Shown: one piece after another, positions 23,163 through 35,539 of the stretch | How the letters are laid out: the number at the start of each line of letters is the position of its first letter | Position numbering within the stretch: the first letter of the stretch is position 1 | Assembly (NCBI GenBank): GCA_030407085.1 | Contig: CM059587.1 | Span: 38,681,501 to 38,745,500 of the forward strand | Length of the DNA: 64,000 nucleotides | Direction: 5' to 3' | Origin: Trichopria drosophilae | Taxonomy: Eukaryota > Arthropoda > Insecta > Hymenoptera > Diapriidae | Program-made: the position numbers and the translations under genes | Notes under the pieces: model-generated | Database searches by the model: none | What the model was told of the DNA's origin: nothing | The model's input: the letters and a program-made list of their open reading frames with translations, nothing else

Positions 23163-23770
23163 TGGAATATCCTTCGCCCTCAAAATTAAATTTAAAACCT
23201 GCCGCAATGTAAATCAAAGTTACGATTCCCAATCCGAGAGCAATTCTTAAACCGAACGGCTTTAAAACCTCGGTTAATAAAGTGATGAAAGGAGCTATTG
23301 CACGTGGATCTTCTATATTTTATTTCTCTTCCGTCAAGAAGAAAAATGCAATACACCGTGAACACATCGAGAACTGGATTTTCTTCTAAAGTTCCATTTC
23401 CCAATGCAGAAGCCAAGCGTTTAAAATTTGTTCCGTTCAGTGCTTTCGATTCGCGAATCCAAGCGCTATGCTCGGTGTTGCCGAAACTCCACGGAGAACA
23501 TGGTCGCCAAATCGATTTTAACCGTATCGCAAATATTTGAGAAACAGACTTTATTGCCAGCCCGCGTACCGTATGAAGCAACGGATATATTGGTGCGCGC
23601 CTTTCTGTACCTCCGTTCGGACTGGTGGACTTCCGCTTTAATATACCCAAAGCACTAGGTAGTATAAAGATTAGAAACCAAGCGTACAAGTCGAGGACCC
23701 AGACGCAGCCGACTATATTAGTGAATCGATGCGACCTTCTGGCTCTCAATGATTTCCGCTTCAATTTCGA
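23163..23770 (-). pseudogene. Frameshifted coding relic, possibly of a membrane protein
   Basis: A 190-codon open frame (23192-23764) in GC-richer DNA contains a hydrophobic run LYAWFLIFILPSALG near its start. Near 23310 the protein-like signal moves to another frame, which reads IAPFITLLTEVLKPFG then LRIALGLGIVTLIYIAAGFK down to about 23165: another membrane-spanning stretch followed by a polar tail. A stop codon lies where the frames meet, so this looks like a degraded gene or exon pair for a membrane protein. I do not recognise the family. An alternative is chance openness in a GC-rich patch. Confidence 0.35.
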
Positions 23771-23971
23771 CCAATGCCCGATAAATTTCGCATTTCTATG
23801 GAGGATTATAGAAAAGATTCTTTATACCAAAATTATTTGATAATATTTCCAATTTTTCCTTACTGCAGTTTGCGGAGATTAGTCAACTTTCTAAAATTTA
23901 TATCTAATTTTACAATGTTCACAATGAAAAATATCATTATCAAGTAGAACTCAATGAAGCTAACTCCTGAG

Positions 23972-24040
23972 ATAGTGCCTAACTTAGTTGGTTCATCATT
24001 CGTCCGACGATCAAAGACTTCCTGGTTCGACTCTTATCAC
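23972..24040 (+). repeat. tRNA-derived SINE-like head
   Basis: The box A-like stretch CCTAACTTAGTTGGTTCATC and box B-like CTGGTTCGACTCTTATC lie about 45 bp apart, as in a tRNA promoter. Flanking stems are too degenerate for a functional tRNA. A poly-A-rich tract follows within 60 bp (near 24088), as SINE tails often have. Confidence 0.45.
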
Positions 24041-24045
24041 AACCT

Positions 24046-24940
24046 ATGAAATATCACGACGTTATTCTTTTTGTTTTATTAAAGAATAAAAAAAAATTGA
24101 AAAAAGCTATCTTTTTCCCCGATTATGTTAGTCCATTTTAGCAGCAACTGCGCGCCACTTCTGAATTGCGCAGACAAACTGGGGACTTACAAAGATAAAC
24201 CATTGGAAAAACTGAAGTGAGAGCGTGTAACATTCCATGTAATTCATTCATCATAAAACATTATCTACACGTAAAAAGTAAAATGTAGGGGTATGGGGTC
24301 ACTTGTAATCCAATTACGATTATGATTGAATTGTTTCAAGATTTAGAAATAGAACAGTAATTTGCAATATCTGTATTTTCGAACGCTTTATGTGACTTAA
24401 TTGTTTTCTTACACAACGTTCCTCAAGTACCAACAAGTTTAACAAAAATTTCAATAACCGGTTGACGGGATCTTATTCTACGTACATTGGCCCCTGTCCT
24501 AATAAATCCCGTCCTACTCTGTATTTCTGTCCAAATACATATTTTTTCTCGTCGTAATGCATATTTTCCTCGGGTGAGAGTAACTTTGGGACAACCCTGG
24601 ATCGTATGAATTTAGACGAGGGTGGCCATTTTGTTCGGAACGAAACATATGTATAAGGAGAGGGACCACTGTACTTCATACTTTAAAAATCAACTTTAAC
24701 CAAAACATCCCGAAAAGAGTTTCAAATCATGTTTAGCTATTTATAGAATATTTGAGTTTAATATAAACGTTGAATTTTCATCTTAGCGTCTTTAGTCTAA
24801 TATTATAAATTTTATTATATATATAGATATATTCCTAAAAATGACGAGTAATGAAAAAAACGAATAAATTAAGAACAAAAAAATAAACAAGCAAAATGGA
24901 TCTTAATTTTTTCTACGTACAGTGATTCATATTTAGAGAG
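24046..24940. other. AT-rich spacer, nothing recognised
   Basis: AT-rich sequence. A 68-codon minus-strand frame at 24473-24679 has no recognisable content. Confidence 0.45.
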
Positions 24941-25330
24941 TAGCTCTGGGTAATACCGAAGGGGAGTTCAGTCCCATACAGTACATATCTCTTTAAGAGG
25001 TCAGTCCAAAGATATCTCCAAAACGACCTCCTAAAGAGGTCTTAATTATGATAATCTATTAAACGAGCTCTTAATATGTCTTTCATTTATATTATTTATT
25101 TTATATATGAAAGCTCTCAAATAAGACCTCTTTTCTGAGACTTATTCTGGAATTTTAATATCTTATATTGGAAAAGTCTTATGGAGCTCTTAATATCGAC
25201 GCGTTAGACTTCTTAAAGATTACTTTAAGAGCTCTTTCTGATAAATATGTAAGACATCTAACAATTTGTCAGAATTCTTAAATAGCTCTTTAAGATGTTT
25301 TTTGCTGTTTGGAGTAATATTTGAAAGTCT
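24941..25330. repeat. Field of AAGAGCTCTTAA / AAGAGGTCTTAA words
   Basis: Over about 390 bp the sequence repeats variants of a 12-bp near-palindrome in both orientations: TTTAAGAGGTC, AAAGAGGTCTTAA, ACGAGCTCTTAA, AAGACCTCTTTT, GGAGCTCTTAA, TTTAAGAGCTCTTT and TAGCTCTTTAAG. Spacing is irregular (roughly 30-70 bp). No clean terminal inverted repeat or target duplication was found. It has no coding content. Confidence 0.6.
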
Positions 25331-25765
25331 TTTTGGGATATTTGCAGGATAATCTATGCATATACATGATTGAATAACAATCTAGAAGAAGAGGCCCTCA
25401 CGGAAACGAATTAAATGTTTTATTGTTATGATTAAGATGTTATAATCTGCAGATGTCTACTTTCTTTATCACATTAATATCCTGTGTAGACATCTCAAAA
25501 GAATTAATGTATAAAAGGATATTATCAATTACAAAAATTGTTATTATTATTATTTAAAAATCTCCAAAATTTCTCTTAAAATGACTTATTCTAATATCCC
25601 GTAATATCATCAGTATACCCTGATATAGTAAGTTCTTAGGGTAGTGTGATTATATTTTGGACATGGTAAAGCGTTGCACAATGAGGTTGTAAATGTTTTA
25701 GGTTGATTCTTTGATTTATTTTAGATTTTTTTTACCACTTTTCTTCATTTGCAAAATTGCAAAAT

Positions 25766-25794
25766 TTGTATATATATATATATATATATATATT
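25766..25794. repeat. (TA)n microsatellite
   Basis: An uninterrupted TA dinucleotide run of about 13 units, flanked by GTAT and TTGTGG. Confidence 0.9.
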
Positions 25795-27949
25795 GTGGTA
25801 GTGAATATATGTAAAATTCGAATTACGGGGGTTCTGAATCGGTGAACTCCTTATTTATATTAAACAATTTATACTGAAAATCAGTCAATCAGTCAACTAT
25901 TTGAAATGAAAACGACGTCAATAATTATATTTGTAAAATTATTCAACTATTACTTTACGTATTTATTAATTTTAATTGCTTAATATTCACGTACAAAAAA
26001 TTACTAAAGTTATAAACAAAAATGTGCATTAGGCGAAGGCTTAATAAGGAATGTGTGTTAAAAGTTTTCAATTTGACGCGGATTGTCTCTGATTCTGAAC
26101 CTCTGCGCTTAAAATTTCCGTATTTGGAAATAACATTAACGACAATGAATTCACAAAGTTATAAATATATTTATGAAGGAAAATGGTTTCGCGGACAACT
26201 GCCACATATAATTCTCTGTCATCATTGATATATATTAAATATGAAAACAAGTCCATTTTCTTCTCAACATTATTATATTTCGGACCAGGCGCAATATCGT
26301 TTGAACTTTTTCGATTTGGTAGCCGAACCAATTACCGAAAAATTCGAATTTCATTGATTTAATAAACGATTATTTAATTACAGTAATTAGTGGGTGCCTT
26401 TTTCGCCTAATCAATTACCGAAGTTATAACAGCTGCTGAATTAATCGAATACGCAATCGCAACGGCGAAATTGCCATGTGAGTGGAATTGAACTATGTAG
26501 TTTTAACAATTCAATTTTACATTAATATTAAAGTCTAAAAGTATCACAAATATTATTACAATGTCAGTATTATTTTTGATTATATAAAAAACTGATTTTA
26601 AATTTTTTTTTAAATATATTGAATTAAGTATTTTTGAGCATATGAAATAACGCAAATGATCTTTTGGAAATTTAAAAAATAATACGATAATTATAAATAT
26701 ATCAAAACTTTATTATTTTAACAATAGCATTAACGTCAATAATTATTAATTTTCATATTAAATCTCAGTGCTTGAAAAATGGAAAAGGATGAAAAATAAT
26801 CGTCAATATACCTTACGTATTAAAAAGGTATATTGAAGTATATATACATAGCTAAACCGAATCTTGACCTACAACTGGTTCGCTGTATAGTAATAATAAT
26901 ATCTGATCTACTTCATTTTTCCGAATTATGCTCCACTGATTTAGAAAAAATATTGACTAATTTTATTTTTATCTTTGAAGTCTGGAGTCTTTTGATTCCT
27001 TTCTGATTCTATTAAGGTTTGAACAGTCGAATGTGCTTCAACCTACATTGCAGGATTACAAGTGCATTTATTTATTTCATGAATATTGTCGTTTTTATAA
27101 GATTATTGTCGACCCGTTCACTTATTTTTAGCATTTCAACAACTCATATAATATTTTCAATAAATATGTCAAAGATATACAGAGAGAAAAAAATAGTTAA
27201 TGGAACTATTTTATCTAAGTAAAATACGATATTACAAATTTAGTTCAATTAACTTTTTCAAGGACAGTGCCATTGTTTCATTTACTGTATACCGGCCGTT
27301 AAATATTCAGTAAAGTAACCTCGAATGTACCGAAAACATAACCTCAATAGTCACTTTAAATAGTCCTGCATACGGTTAATCTTTCTTTTCTTTTATTGAA
27401 TTTTTTAACCAAAAATTTCCTAACCAAAAAAAAGTTCAAAATGTTTCCTGAACCAATTCTTATTACCTTTTACATTGCATTTAAATAAAATGATATTCTC
27501 TTTTATTTCACATTTATGATTAAAATAAATATTTTAATATTCCGGTATTCCTTTTAAAATTCTTAAGCCGATATGTTAACGAAAATGTACTTTAAATTTT
27601 ATAATAGTTTCACGGAAGAGACACTTCATAATAGAAGCAGTACAATTTCAAAGGCTGTTGAACTTTTTGGTTGGAGCTTGTATAGTGACACAAAAAATCG
27701 AAAATATTGATATCGACAGAACGTGGAAAAATTTCATTAAAATGTATTTTTTAATTGTTTCAAGCAAGTTATCCCTTTGAAGAGATTTCAGCTTAGCCTC
27801 TGACTGGGACCCTGCCTGGACGGAACAAAAGAGCCCAGTTAAAGAAATGAAAATAATGTGAAATGAGGTATTTTAACAATTATTGTATAAATAAATGTGA
27901 TCTAAAAAAATGCAGTTATTTAATGATTTCGATGTTAAAATATTAAAAT
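25795..27949. other. AT-rich gene-free DNA
   Basis: AT-rich sequence with frames up to 87 codons and no recognisable content. No transposon ends or RNA genes seen. Confidence 0.45.
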
Positions 27950-28890
27950 TTAAGCTACCTACAGGATTTGAACCTGTCAAGACGATTGAGGATCCAAAAT
28001 ATTCGCCTGGTCAAGCGCTTTCAAAAACGTTCTGGTCTTTTTATAAATCCAATATAGCCCATAAAATAGGGCGTCGAAAGTCAGCGTTTTCATGTAACAT
28101 TCAACCAAAACCGTAGTAAAATTTTGTAATTTGAGAAATGTATACGTTCAAAGAATATGTCAAATTCATTTTGGGACTTTTTATTGCGAATTCTAATGGA
28201 CATCGAATAGAAAATGGTTGATTCAAAATGGCGGATATTATACTATCATTAAACATATTTTAAAGCAATGAACAATTTTGTATTAGCTTAAACTAACAAA
28301 ATGATGGTTATGTGAAATTATGATCATATTTTATCCTCGAAATGTCAGTAGTTAAATCAACAGATCTGACAATACGAATATTAACCCCACCTACCTATTT
28401 TGTTGCATCAAAGCATTTGATCAAATGGAAGAACCTATTTTTCAAGAACACACGGAAAAGTTATTTGCAAAGGAATTGCAATTATTGTAAAGGTTATATG
28501 ATGGAGCAATATCGGCCATTTTGAATTAAAAAATATTAATAAAATATTAAAATAATATCCAATTGTCCAGAAAACCCCTTATCGGTACTTTGAAATGATC
28601 TTAAATCATTTCTTGTGTAAAATGGGATTGGTGGTGGTATATATAAATTTTGTATTCAGAATTCCATTAGCTATCGCAAAAATGTATCCCAAAGTAAGTT
28701 TCATATGCTTTTTGGACGTACATTTGTCAAATTAGAATATTTTACTACAGTTTTGGTTAAATGTTCCATGAAAACGTGGATTTCATGCACCATATTGGAT
28801 TCTCTAAATGACCAAAACTTTTTTTAAAGTGCTTGACCAGAAGGACTTTGAGTTCTCAAATGTCTTGATAGGTTAATTCAAGTTTTGGGT
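27950..28890. mobile_element. Degenerate foldback element with about 260 bp arms
   Basis: The left arm (about 27950-28215) and right arm (about 28645-28890) are inverted copies. For example TTTTCATGTAACATTCAACC (28088) corresponds to the complement of GGTTAAATGTTCCATGAAAA (28754), and CTGGTCAAGCGCTTTCAAAA to the complement of TTAAAGTGCTTGACCAG. Identity is lower than in the other foldbacks, suggesting an older insertion. No clear terminal duplication was found. The dispersed word AAAATGGCGGA occurs beside the left arm (28228). Confidence 0.65.
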
Positions 28891-29590
28891 ACAAAATGAT
28901 CTGACAAAAATAAGACATTAAATTTATTTATATATTTATGTATATAAGTATACATACAATTAAACACGCGTGCAAAATATACTATGAATACATTGTGATT
29001 TCATATTGTTGCTTATTCATTTGAATAGATAACTCAATTTGGGCCCATCTGTAGTTTGCCATAGTTGCGAACCCCGTTTCAACTTGAGCATCCAATATAA
29101 CCTATCAAAATTTAAGCTGCGAAAAAATATTTTTGAATTTGTAGAATTTTTTATTGAACTATGTTCATATGTAAAAATATAATTTATCTGCACGAAAATA
29201 CTATTGTAATTCAAAACCGCATTTTTGAAAATCGATCAATATTGTACTTTTTTGCAATTCATTTAAATCCCGTGAACAAAAGCTATTGCACCAAATTTGG
29301 AATACTCCATTTTACGAAATTAATGTCGAAGCTATTTATTCGGCTAACATCTGTATTTAATTATTTGCCTTTAATATAGTCACTTATTAAATTGTATTTA
29401 TTACTTCAATCATGTTATAGTAACAACCAATACAATATACATTTAACAAAACAATTCAAGGATCACATGTTTATGAGAGTACTCGATGAGTAGTTGTATA
29501 ATTAAGTAAGAAGATGATATAAATATAAGACATTAAATTTATAAATAATCAAGTCCATACACAAATGCTCTATACATTGATGTCTACACT
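28891..29590. other. AT-rich spacer, nothing recognised
   Basis: AT-rich sequence with frames of 65-72 codons and no recognisable content. Confidence 0.45.
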
Positions 29591-29741
29591 GAACTTTCTT
29601 ATATACGAACATCAGAGTGGATAAGAACGTTTGACATTTTTGAAGATATACACATAATGTAGCCACTGTCGACAGGCGACATTTGCATACCGAGTATGTC
29701 GAGCGCAGCTTTTTACCAGTCTAGGAAAGATTCGCAACGGC

Positions 29742-29978
29742 ATGCATTGGGTATATATGTCGTATGTTTCTAAGCGTCTCCAAACTGCCGGAAGAGACAT
29801 TGATCGTCAGATATCATATCAGAATATGGATTCCGATTTTTGTCGGTTCGATCTCGATAGCGAGATTGGGACGGTCGAAGGTCTTTTCAGGAAGCTGAAG
29901 GAGGGCGATACAGTTATCAGGATTCTCGTTCGTAGGAAATGTGTAAAAAAAACAGGAGTCAAGATATACATTGAGTGA
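29742..29978 (+). CDS. Possible small ORF or exon, unidentified
   Basis: A 78-codon frame in a GC-balanced patch (29620-29990). The first in-frame ATG may be spurious; a second at 29826 would give a 50-residue product that starts MDSDFCRFDLDSEIG, is acidic in the first third and basic at the end (RRKCVKKTGVK). It is denser in non-AT codons than neighbouring DNA, but I recognise no domain. It could be an exon of a gene extending elsewhere, a relic or chance. Confidence 0.2.
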   Translation: MHWVYMSYVSKRLQTAGRDIDRQISYQNMDSDFCRFDLDSEIGTVEGLFRKLKEGDTVIRILVRRKCVKKTGVKIYIE

Positions 29979-29985
29979 GAATCCA

Positions 29986-32337
29986 GTAGAAAAGCAAAGA
30001 GCCCAAATATAGAGGATGCATTGAAATTTTCCACATTTTTTTTACCAGATCACTATTTTTAAAAGATTATTTTCCTGTCTAGTTTTCATGTGGTAAAAGT
30101 AGTCTGGAAAATTTCAATTCCGAAAATGAGACACACATATATAGATAGATATTTTAATAGAAACACAGGATAAGTTGGATATCAACATAAATTGACCACT
30201 AAACACCTACTAACCAACATCAGTAATTAACACCGAACATCAATGAAACTAAACGAACCACAAGTCACATTGTAACGCAACTCATTCGAACATTGATGTA
30301 CACGTAGTCTCCACTTTTTTAGCGTTATTCTAAAAATGTAGAGTGTAGTAATTTTATCAGGTGCACTAAGTATAATACAATAACGATTACCAAACTATCG
30401 CATCGTCCAATTCTTATTGGATCTGAGTTATTTACGCTTCTCAACATTTTGTATAAATAAATATATCTCGGGGATGACTTCACGGAGTAGATGTAATCGT
30501 TACGTTACACGAAGACAAATATTACAGTACTTTTTCCTATTGTAGGATGGTAAATTCAAGATCGACCTTTATTCAAATGTATCGAATGGAAATCCATTTC
30601 AACGCCGAGCATTTGCCTTTAGAACAAATTACCATCGAGGTATATTAATTTTTGGTTGATCTTCAAATTACCATGTAGAATCGTAATGTTTCTTACTTAA
30701 TAGTAAAATGTCCAATAACAGTTCTCTCCGTGTACACTGTACATATGTATGGGTCATTCCACATCAAACGAAGTTATTGCGCCAAATTTACTAAAAAAAT
30801 ATCACTTGGTTAAAATTTTTAGTCATTCACATTAAAATGCAAAATTTCAAACCATATAAAATAAAAAAAAATACCACTTAACATGGAAAGCCCACGATGA
30901 AAAAAAATGACACCTACATAAGTGCGCACGAGACGACACGGAAAAAATTTAATGGGGCTGAACAAGAACGACATATCATTTTGAGACAGACACCGACAAG
31001 GGGATTGATGACGTACCACATTGAGTACACTGGGAACGTGGTTCGCGCGGACGACACATTACGTGTGGTAGTCGACATTACATTGTGCGTTGTGGTCGCA
31101 AGAAGTAGAAGAGATGAAGGAGGTGTGCGGCGTCTCCGGCCAGCCGGTCGCCTGTCACACCCTGAAACAGAATAACATTTTCACTCCCATCGAAATCATT
31201 TTTCAATTTTCATCCCACCAAAATTTCACACCAGAAATTAAACACACATTCAAAATATTTCATTTTTTTCATAAATATTGGAATAAAAATTGCACAAAGA
31301 AAAATATGTATCCCTAGGGATGCTTGTGGTTGGCAACATTTTTGTGACATGTGGAAACAAAGAAACGTATATGGAAAAGAGCCAGTCCAGTAATTTAACT
31401 TTTATACCTGTCAAAGTTAGGGATACAACAAATTTTGGTAATGTTAAAGATGCCTTATTGATCGCAATTAATAGGATCATGTACCAAATCTTATATTATT
31501 GTCAATTTATAAGTAATAATGACACATTCACATATTTATGCATACATGATCAAACAATAGTGTGTTGAAGACAATAGAATTTTCTTTCAAAACGGTATGT
31601 TCAAAATAAAAATAAAGTTTATGGTAATGACAAAATAATGGAAAGTGCTAGTATAATGTTTGTGTCAAGTGATAAGAATCACAAACGTATCGTCCAGTAG
31701 ACATAAGTATATGTATAACTACGTCTAAGATGTTTTTTTCACGGGAAATAAAGTAGTGGTCAAATGAAGGGAGGAAATAACAGTTGGTAATAAGCTGCTC
31801 GTATGATGGAATGAACGACGGACACTATCTACACTTACCAGTGTAGGATTGACGAGTCTACACTTATTGGACAGTTTCACAACAAATCGTCAAATTTAAA
31901 TTCCACTACTATAATATCACAGTAATTACAATAATGTCTTTATTCGCTATTTTATGATACTAGGACACATTTTCTGGTAAAAAGTACTAGATGTATTTAG
32001 TTAAACAAATTCTGATTGTGTTAACTAGTTATTAGAAAATATTTACCAGAATTACTTGTGCCTATTTTTATATTTATGTGTATTCCGCTTAACATTTTCT
32101 GGTGAAATTTCTGGAGCAGTCTAGAAGGGTTACCCGCGAAGTTAAATAAAAAAGATCCGAAAAGCAAACCTGCCAAGTTTCTATCACTCCATACGATATT
32201 CACGTGTAATTTGTAAATTCTAATAAAATTGTAAATTAACGTGCGGCACAAAATTATATAATTGTATACTATATCGCCCGTGATATTCATGTATGGCTCA
32301 GGTAGAAACGAATAAGAAAAAAACACCATCATTGTAC
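29986..32337. other. Gene-free stretch
   Basis: Mostly AT-rich. A GC-richer patch at about 30960-31170 gives a 92-codon frame without recognisable content. The word GGGTCATTCCACATCAAACG at 30751 resembles the tip of the large transposon at 16386. No RNA gene or defined element. Confidence 0.4.
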
Positions 32338-33237
32338 TGACCTAGTACTAAAAACCGCAGTACTAAAAGTCAGTACTGGCCGTTAATCCTAGACCATTCC
32401 TAGGCCAGTTCCCGTATGTAACAATGCCCAGTGCAGATTGCCGTAGTCACGGAGTAGAGTGCCGTCCAGTACTAACCTAATACTGGCGTAGTACTGGCAT
32501 GTTGCCACTAGAGAAAAACATCGTTAAAAATATGAAGAATTATTACAGATCTATATAAGAATTTATTCTAAAACTAATGCGGTGTTTGTACGTCACTTTT
32601 AATACAGAACTGATAATCCAGAAATATTGAATTTAGTACTGGACTAGTACTGGCTCTGCTCAGAAAAGCAGTGCAAAACCGTTACTGATTCAAACCTTTT
32701 GCACTAAACTAATTACTGATTAGGTCTCTTCGTTACTACTGTCCCGACTTGAGTACCGAATGGTTGCTGATGCAGCCGATCTGTCATTACTGATTCAATG
32801 TTCAGTATGAGTACGGACAATTAGTACTATGTCAGTACTTTGCTAGTGGTAAATTCCGTCGTATCTCAGATACTTTTTTCTAGAAGCAATAATCATTTAA
32901 TATCGTAATATAGTTCTGGCAGTAAATCCTGCATCAGTACCGACTTATTTCTCTAATCAGTGACAGTTTAACACTAAAAATACTACTGGTAATCAGTATT
33001 GCGATAATACTGACTTACCTTGACAATCAGTTGTTATATCTTCTCGATGCCGCTACTATCAGGCAGTATTGGCTTAGTACTGATTTGTTTCGACAGTACT
33101 GCTGTTTGTACTAGATCAGTACTTGGCGGTATTATTGACAGTACTGGGTTATTTTCGCAAACATTAGTGGATACCAATATTGAAACAGCTCTTCGCCGGT
33201 TTATGTCAATACTGACTTATTTCCGTTAATCCGTACT
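32338..33237. repeat. Dense field of AGTACT / CAGTACTGG words
   Basis: I count 13 exact AGTACT hexamers in about 900 bp, most within CAGTACTG or TAGTACTGG, plus many one-base variants (AATACTGAC, AGTATTGGC, GTACTGGC). A chance expectation is well below one. Within it TTGCCACTAG (32506) and CTAGTGGTAA (32848) are inverted near-partners, suggesting an element boundary. A shorter cluster of the same words lies at 47700-47895. It has no coding content. Confidence 0.7.
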
Positions 33238-33510
33238 GGCTGTCCATTTCTACCTACAGAAATGCAATTTTTCCTGCATGTATATCAGGACGAATATTTC
33301 GAACAAATTAAAACTTGTCCTTCGAGTCTAAATTTGTCCCCTAACCTAAAAATATGTTTTTTCCACTAAGTTTAGGAAATATGTAGAAGAATTGGTACTT
33401 TCTTCCCTCGCAGTGCAGCGGATACTGTGGCTTAATATTGATAACAATTGACAATTTGTTTTGAGTATCAATAGTTATTAGATTTATGTGAACTAACGGT
33501 TCTGATTATG

Positions 33511-33751
33511 GGTGCATCTCAAAACCCCGACATTCAAAAAACAGACTTTAAAAAACCAGGCACTTCAAAAACAGATATTGAAAACCAGACATTTCAAAAT
33601 GCACACATATTTTGAAAGCCCTTCTGCTTCTTTAAATATATGGGTATTTAATCTCTGTTTTTTTAAATGTCTGCTTTTTGAATGTCTGTTTTTAAAAAAG
33701 TCTGATTTTTAGAATGTCTATTTTGTGATATATTGGGTTTTTGAGGTTCAC
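33511..33751. mobile_element. Hairpin MITE with minisatellite arms (member 1), Mutator-like
   Basis: Flanked by an exact 11-bp duplication TTCTGATTATG (33500-33510 and 33752-33762). It begins GGTGCATCTCAAAACC; the right end is its imperfect complement (GTGAACCTCAAAAACC read inward). The arms are head-to-head arrays of a degenerate unit of about 12-16 bp, ACATTCAAAAAACAG and variants on the left and its complement (CTGTTTTTAAAAAAGT, TTTGAATGTCTG) on the right. Long duplications of 8-11 bp and GG-starting ends fit Mutator-like (MULE) elements. The frame across the left arm is a repeat product. Confidence 0.75.
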
Positions 33752-33762
33752 TTCTGATTATG

Positions 33763-34842
33763 CTCATCAGAAAGTAAATATAACGAGAATTTATGATTAA
33801 TTTAACCTGAACCGTTGATTACAGCGACTATTACAGCAGCTGCTACACCACTTACTCAGAATAAAACGGGAACAACTTTCCAGCTGTCCACATTTTAGCC
33901 CGTAAATCAGATAATAGTATCAGAAGATTTTTCTTACGATAATTTTAAAGTTATTTGGACACTTTTTGTGCAGTTTCTTTCAAATTTTTCTCCCGTTTTT
34001 GTAGATTCTTTTATCCAATCTTTTTTAAGCATAAATATTATAAGAAAAAGATATTCTGCAAGATTTTTGTACGCAATATGAGTAATTTGTTCATCTGTAT
34101 TAATATGAGTATAATCATTATCATCATCGTCAACATCTTTGTTGTTGTTATTATTGTCGTTAACGTGTTGATTATTTCGGCAGAGTTTATATTTAATCCG
34201 CATCTATGGGTCAATCGCCATTGCAAATAGACAGGAAGGGGACTGATTATTACTTTCTATTTCAATAACAAGCTAATTTTTCTAAGAATCGTGAAAAATG
34301 TAAAATAACTATAACCCGAAAGCGTAAATAGCATTCAGGAAGGATCGTAAAGAGATCCGTAAGTCTGCATTTGATATGCACCGCGCTTCAAACCACATTT
34401 ATTTTATACTTATTTTGCATAATTTGTCTTGAACAGTTTTGTAGGTAAAATATTTAGGCAAAACTGTCAGCAGTTTTAATACATTCAATTTTATGTAATA
34501 TGTAGACAGTTTTCAAGAAAATACTAATTTATTGATTTGTGTCCAGTTATTATAACCTAATACCTAATTTGTATGCACTTATGCTGTATACTTATAAACC
34601 ACTTAGTTTCGTGAAAAAGTGGGCTAAATCCAATAAAAATGAGCAGTACATCTGGATATTGTAAACGACAAAACCGATTCGAACAGTTCTGAAAAAGATT
34701 AACATAATTTTTTTGAGAATTAGAAATACTAATCTAGAAAGTACCCTAGAAGAACTCAAAATTAGAAAAGATATCACTAAATCATCACGTTTTGTCTAAA
34801 CACGCATGCGCGTTGCACCAAACCTGGACAAAACATTATATC
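33763..34842. other. AT-rich spacer, nothing recognised
   Basis: AT-rich DNA. The open frames at 33934-34230 on both strands come from a low-complexity ATC/GTT-rich tract around 34100-34180, not from a gene. Confidence 0.5.
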
Positions 34843-34916
34843 GGCTTCGTGGCTTAGGTGGTAACATACTGGACTACGATCACGTAGATCGTGAGATCGG
34901 TCCCCGTTCGGTGAAC
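34843..34916 (+). repeat. tRNA-derived SINE-like head
   Basis: GGCTTCGTGGCTTAGGTGGT (box A-like) is followed at normal distance by GTGAGATCGGTCCCCGTTCG (box B-like). Between them CTACGATCACGTAGATCGTG could fold as an anticodon-type arm. The order matches tRNA-derived SINE heads, but the acceptor stem is not closed. Confidence 0.5.
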
Positions 34917-35168
34917 AATTTTTCGATATCGTTTTTAAGCAGCAGCTAAGACGAGCACGTTCTTTGTTTACATTTTGAAAATATTCTTGCTGTAGTTGAT
35001 GTAGGTTTCTGCAGTTCTTATATTTCCTCTACAAATGTGAAGTATAGCGCCATCTAAAGAAGACGACCTGCAGCTCTCGCAAATCTTACAAATGATTCTA
35101 TATGTGTAAACATTTGTGTAAAAGGGCGATTCCGCCCGTTAAATAATATTAAATAAATAAAATCTGAC

Positions 35169-35226
35169 GAATCAGTGGTAGCTCCCGTCTAGTGCTGGCA
35201 TGGTTGAGTTCGATTTCTACCAGGTT
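35169..35226 (+). repeat. Second tRNA-like fragment
   Basis: AATCAGTGGTAGCTCCCGTC resembles a box A region and GTTGAGTTCGATTTCTACC a box B region about 25 bp on. It is shorter than a tRNA and degenerate, and lies about 300 bp from the preceding SINE-like head in the same orientation. Confidence 0.3.
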
Positions 35227-35539
35227 ATAACATTTATTTTCTAGTAATTGCCTATCAGTAGGGTTACTGAGCATGAGAGGCGATACGGAAATGAGAACTG
35301 CAAACTACCACAATGCAAATAATATTGAAATTAAATTATAAAATAATTATAATATCAATAAAGACAGCTCAAAACAACGTCATATTATTTTTTAGGCAGA
35401 GTGATTCTAGGTCACGAAGTTGATAAAAATCGTTGAATATTTGTTCTGGACTTTTATAATCTAAAATCCAGGGGTAACGAACAAAAAATGCATCATTCAT
35501 AATAGAATTACCAAAACTTTATTAATTATCATGTTTCGT

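Noticed and set aside
33934..34230. Overlapping ORFs of about 90 codons on both strands
   Set aside because: Derived from a low-complexity ATC/GTT-rich tract.
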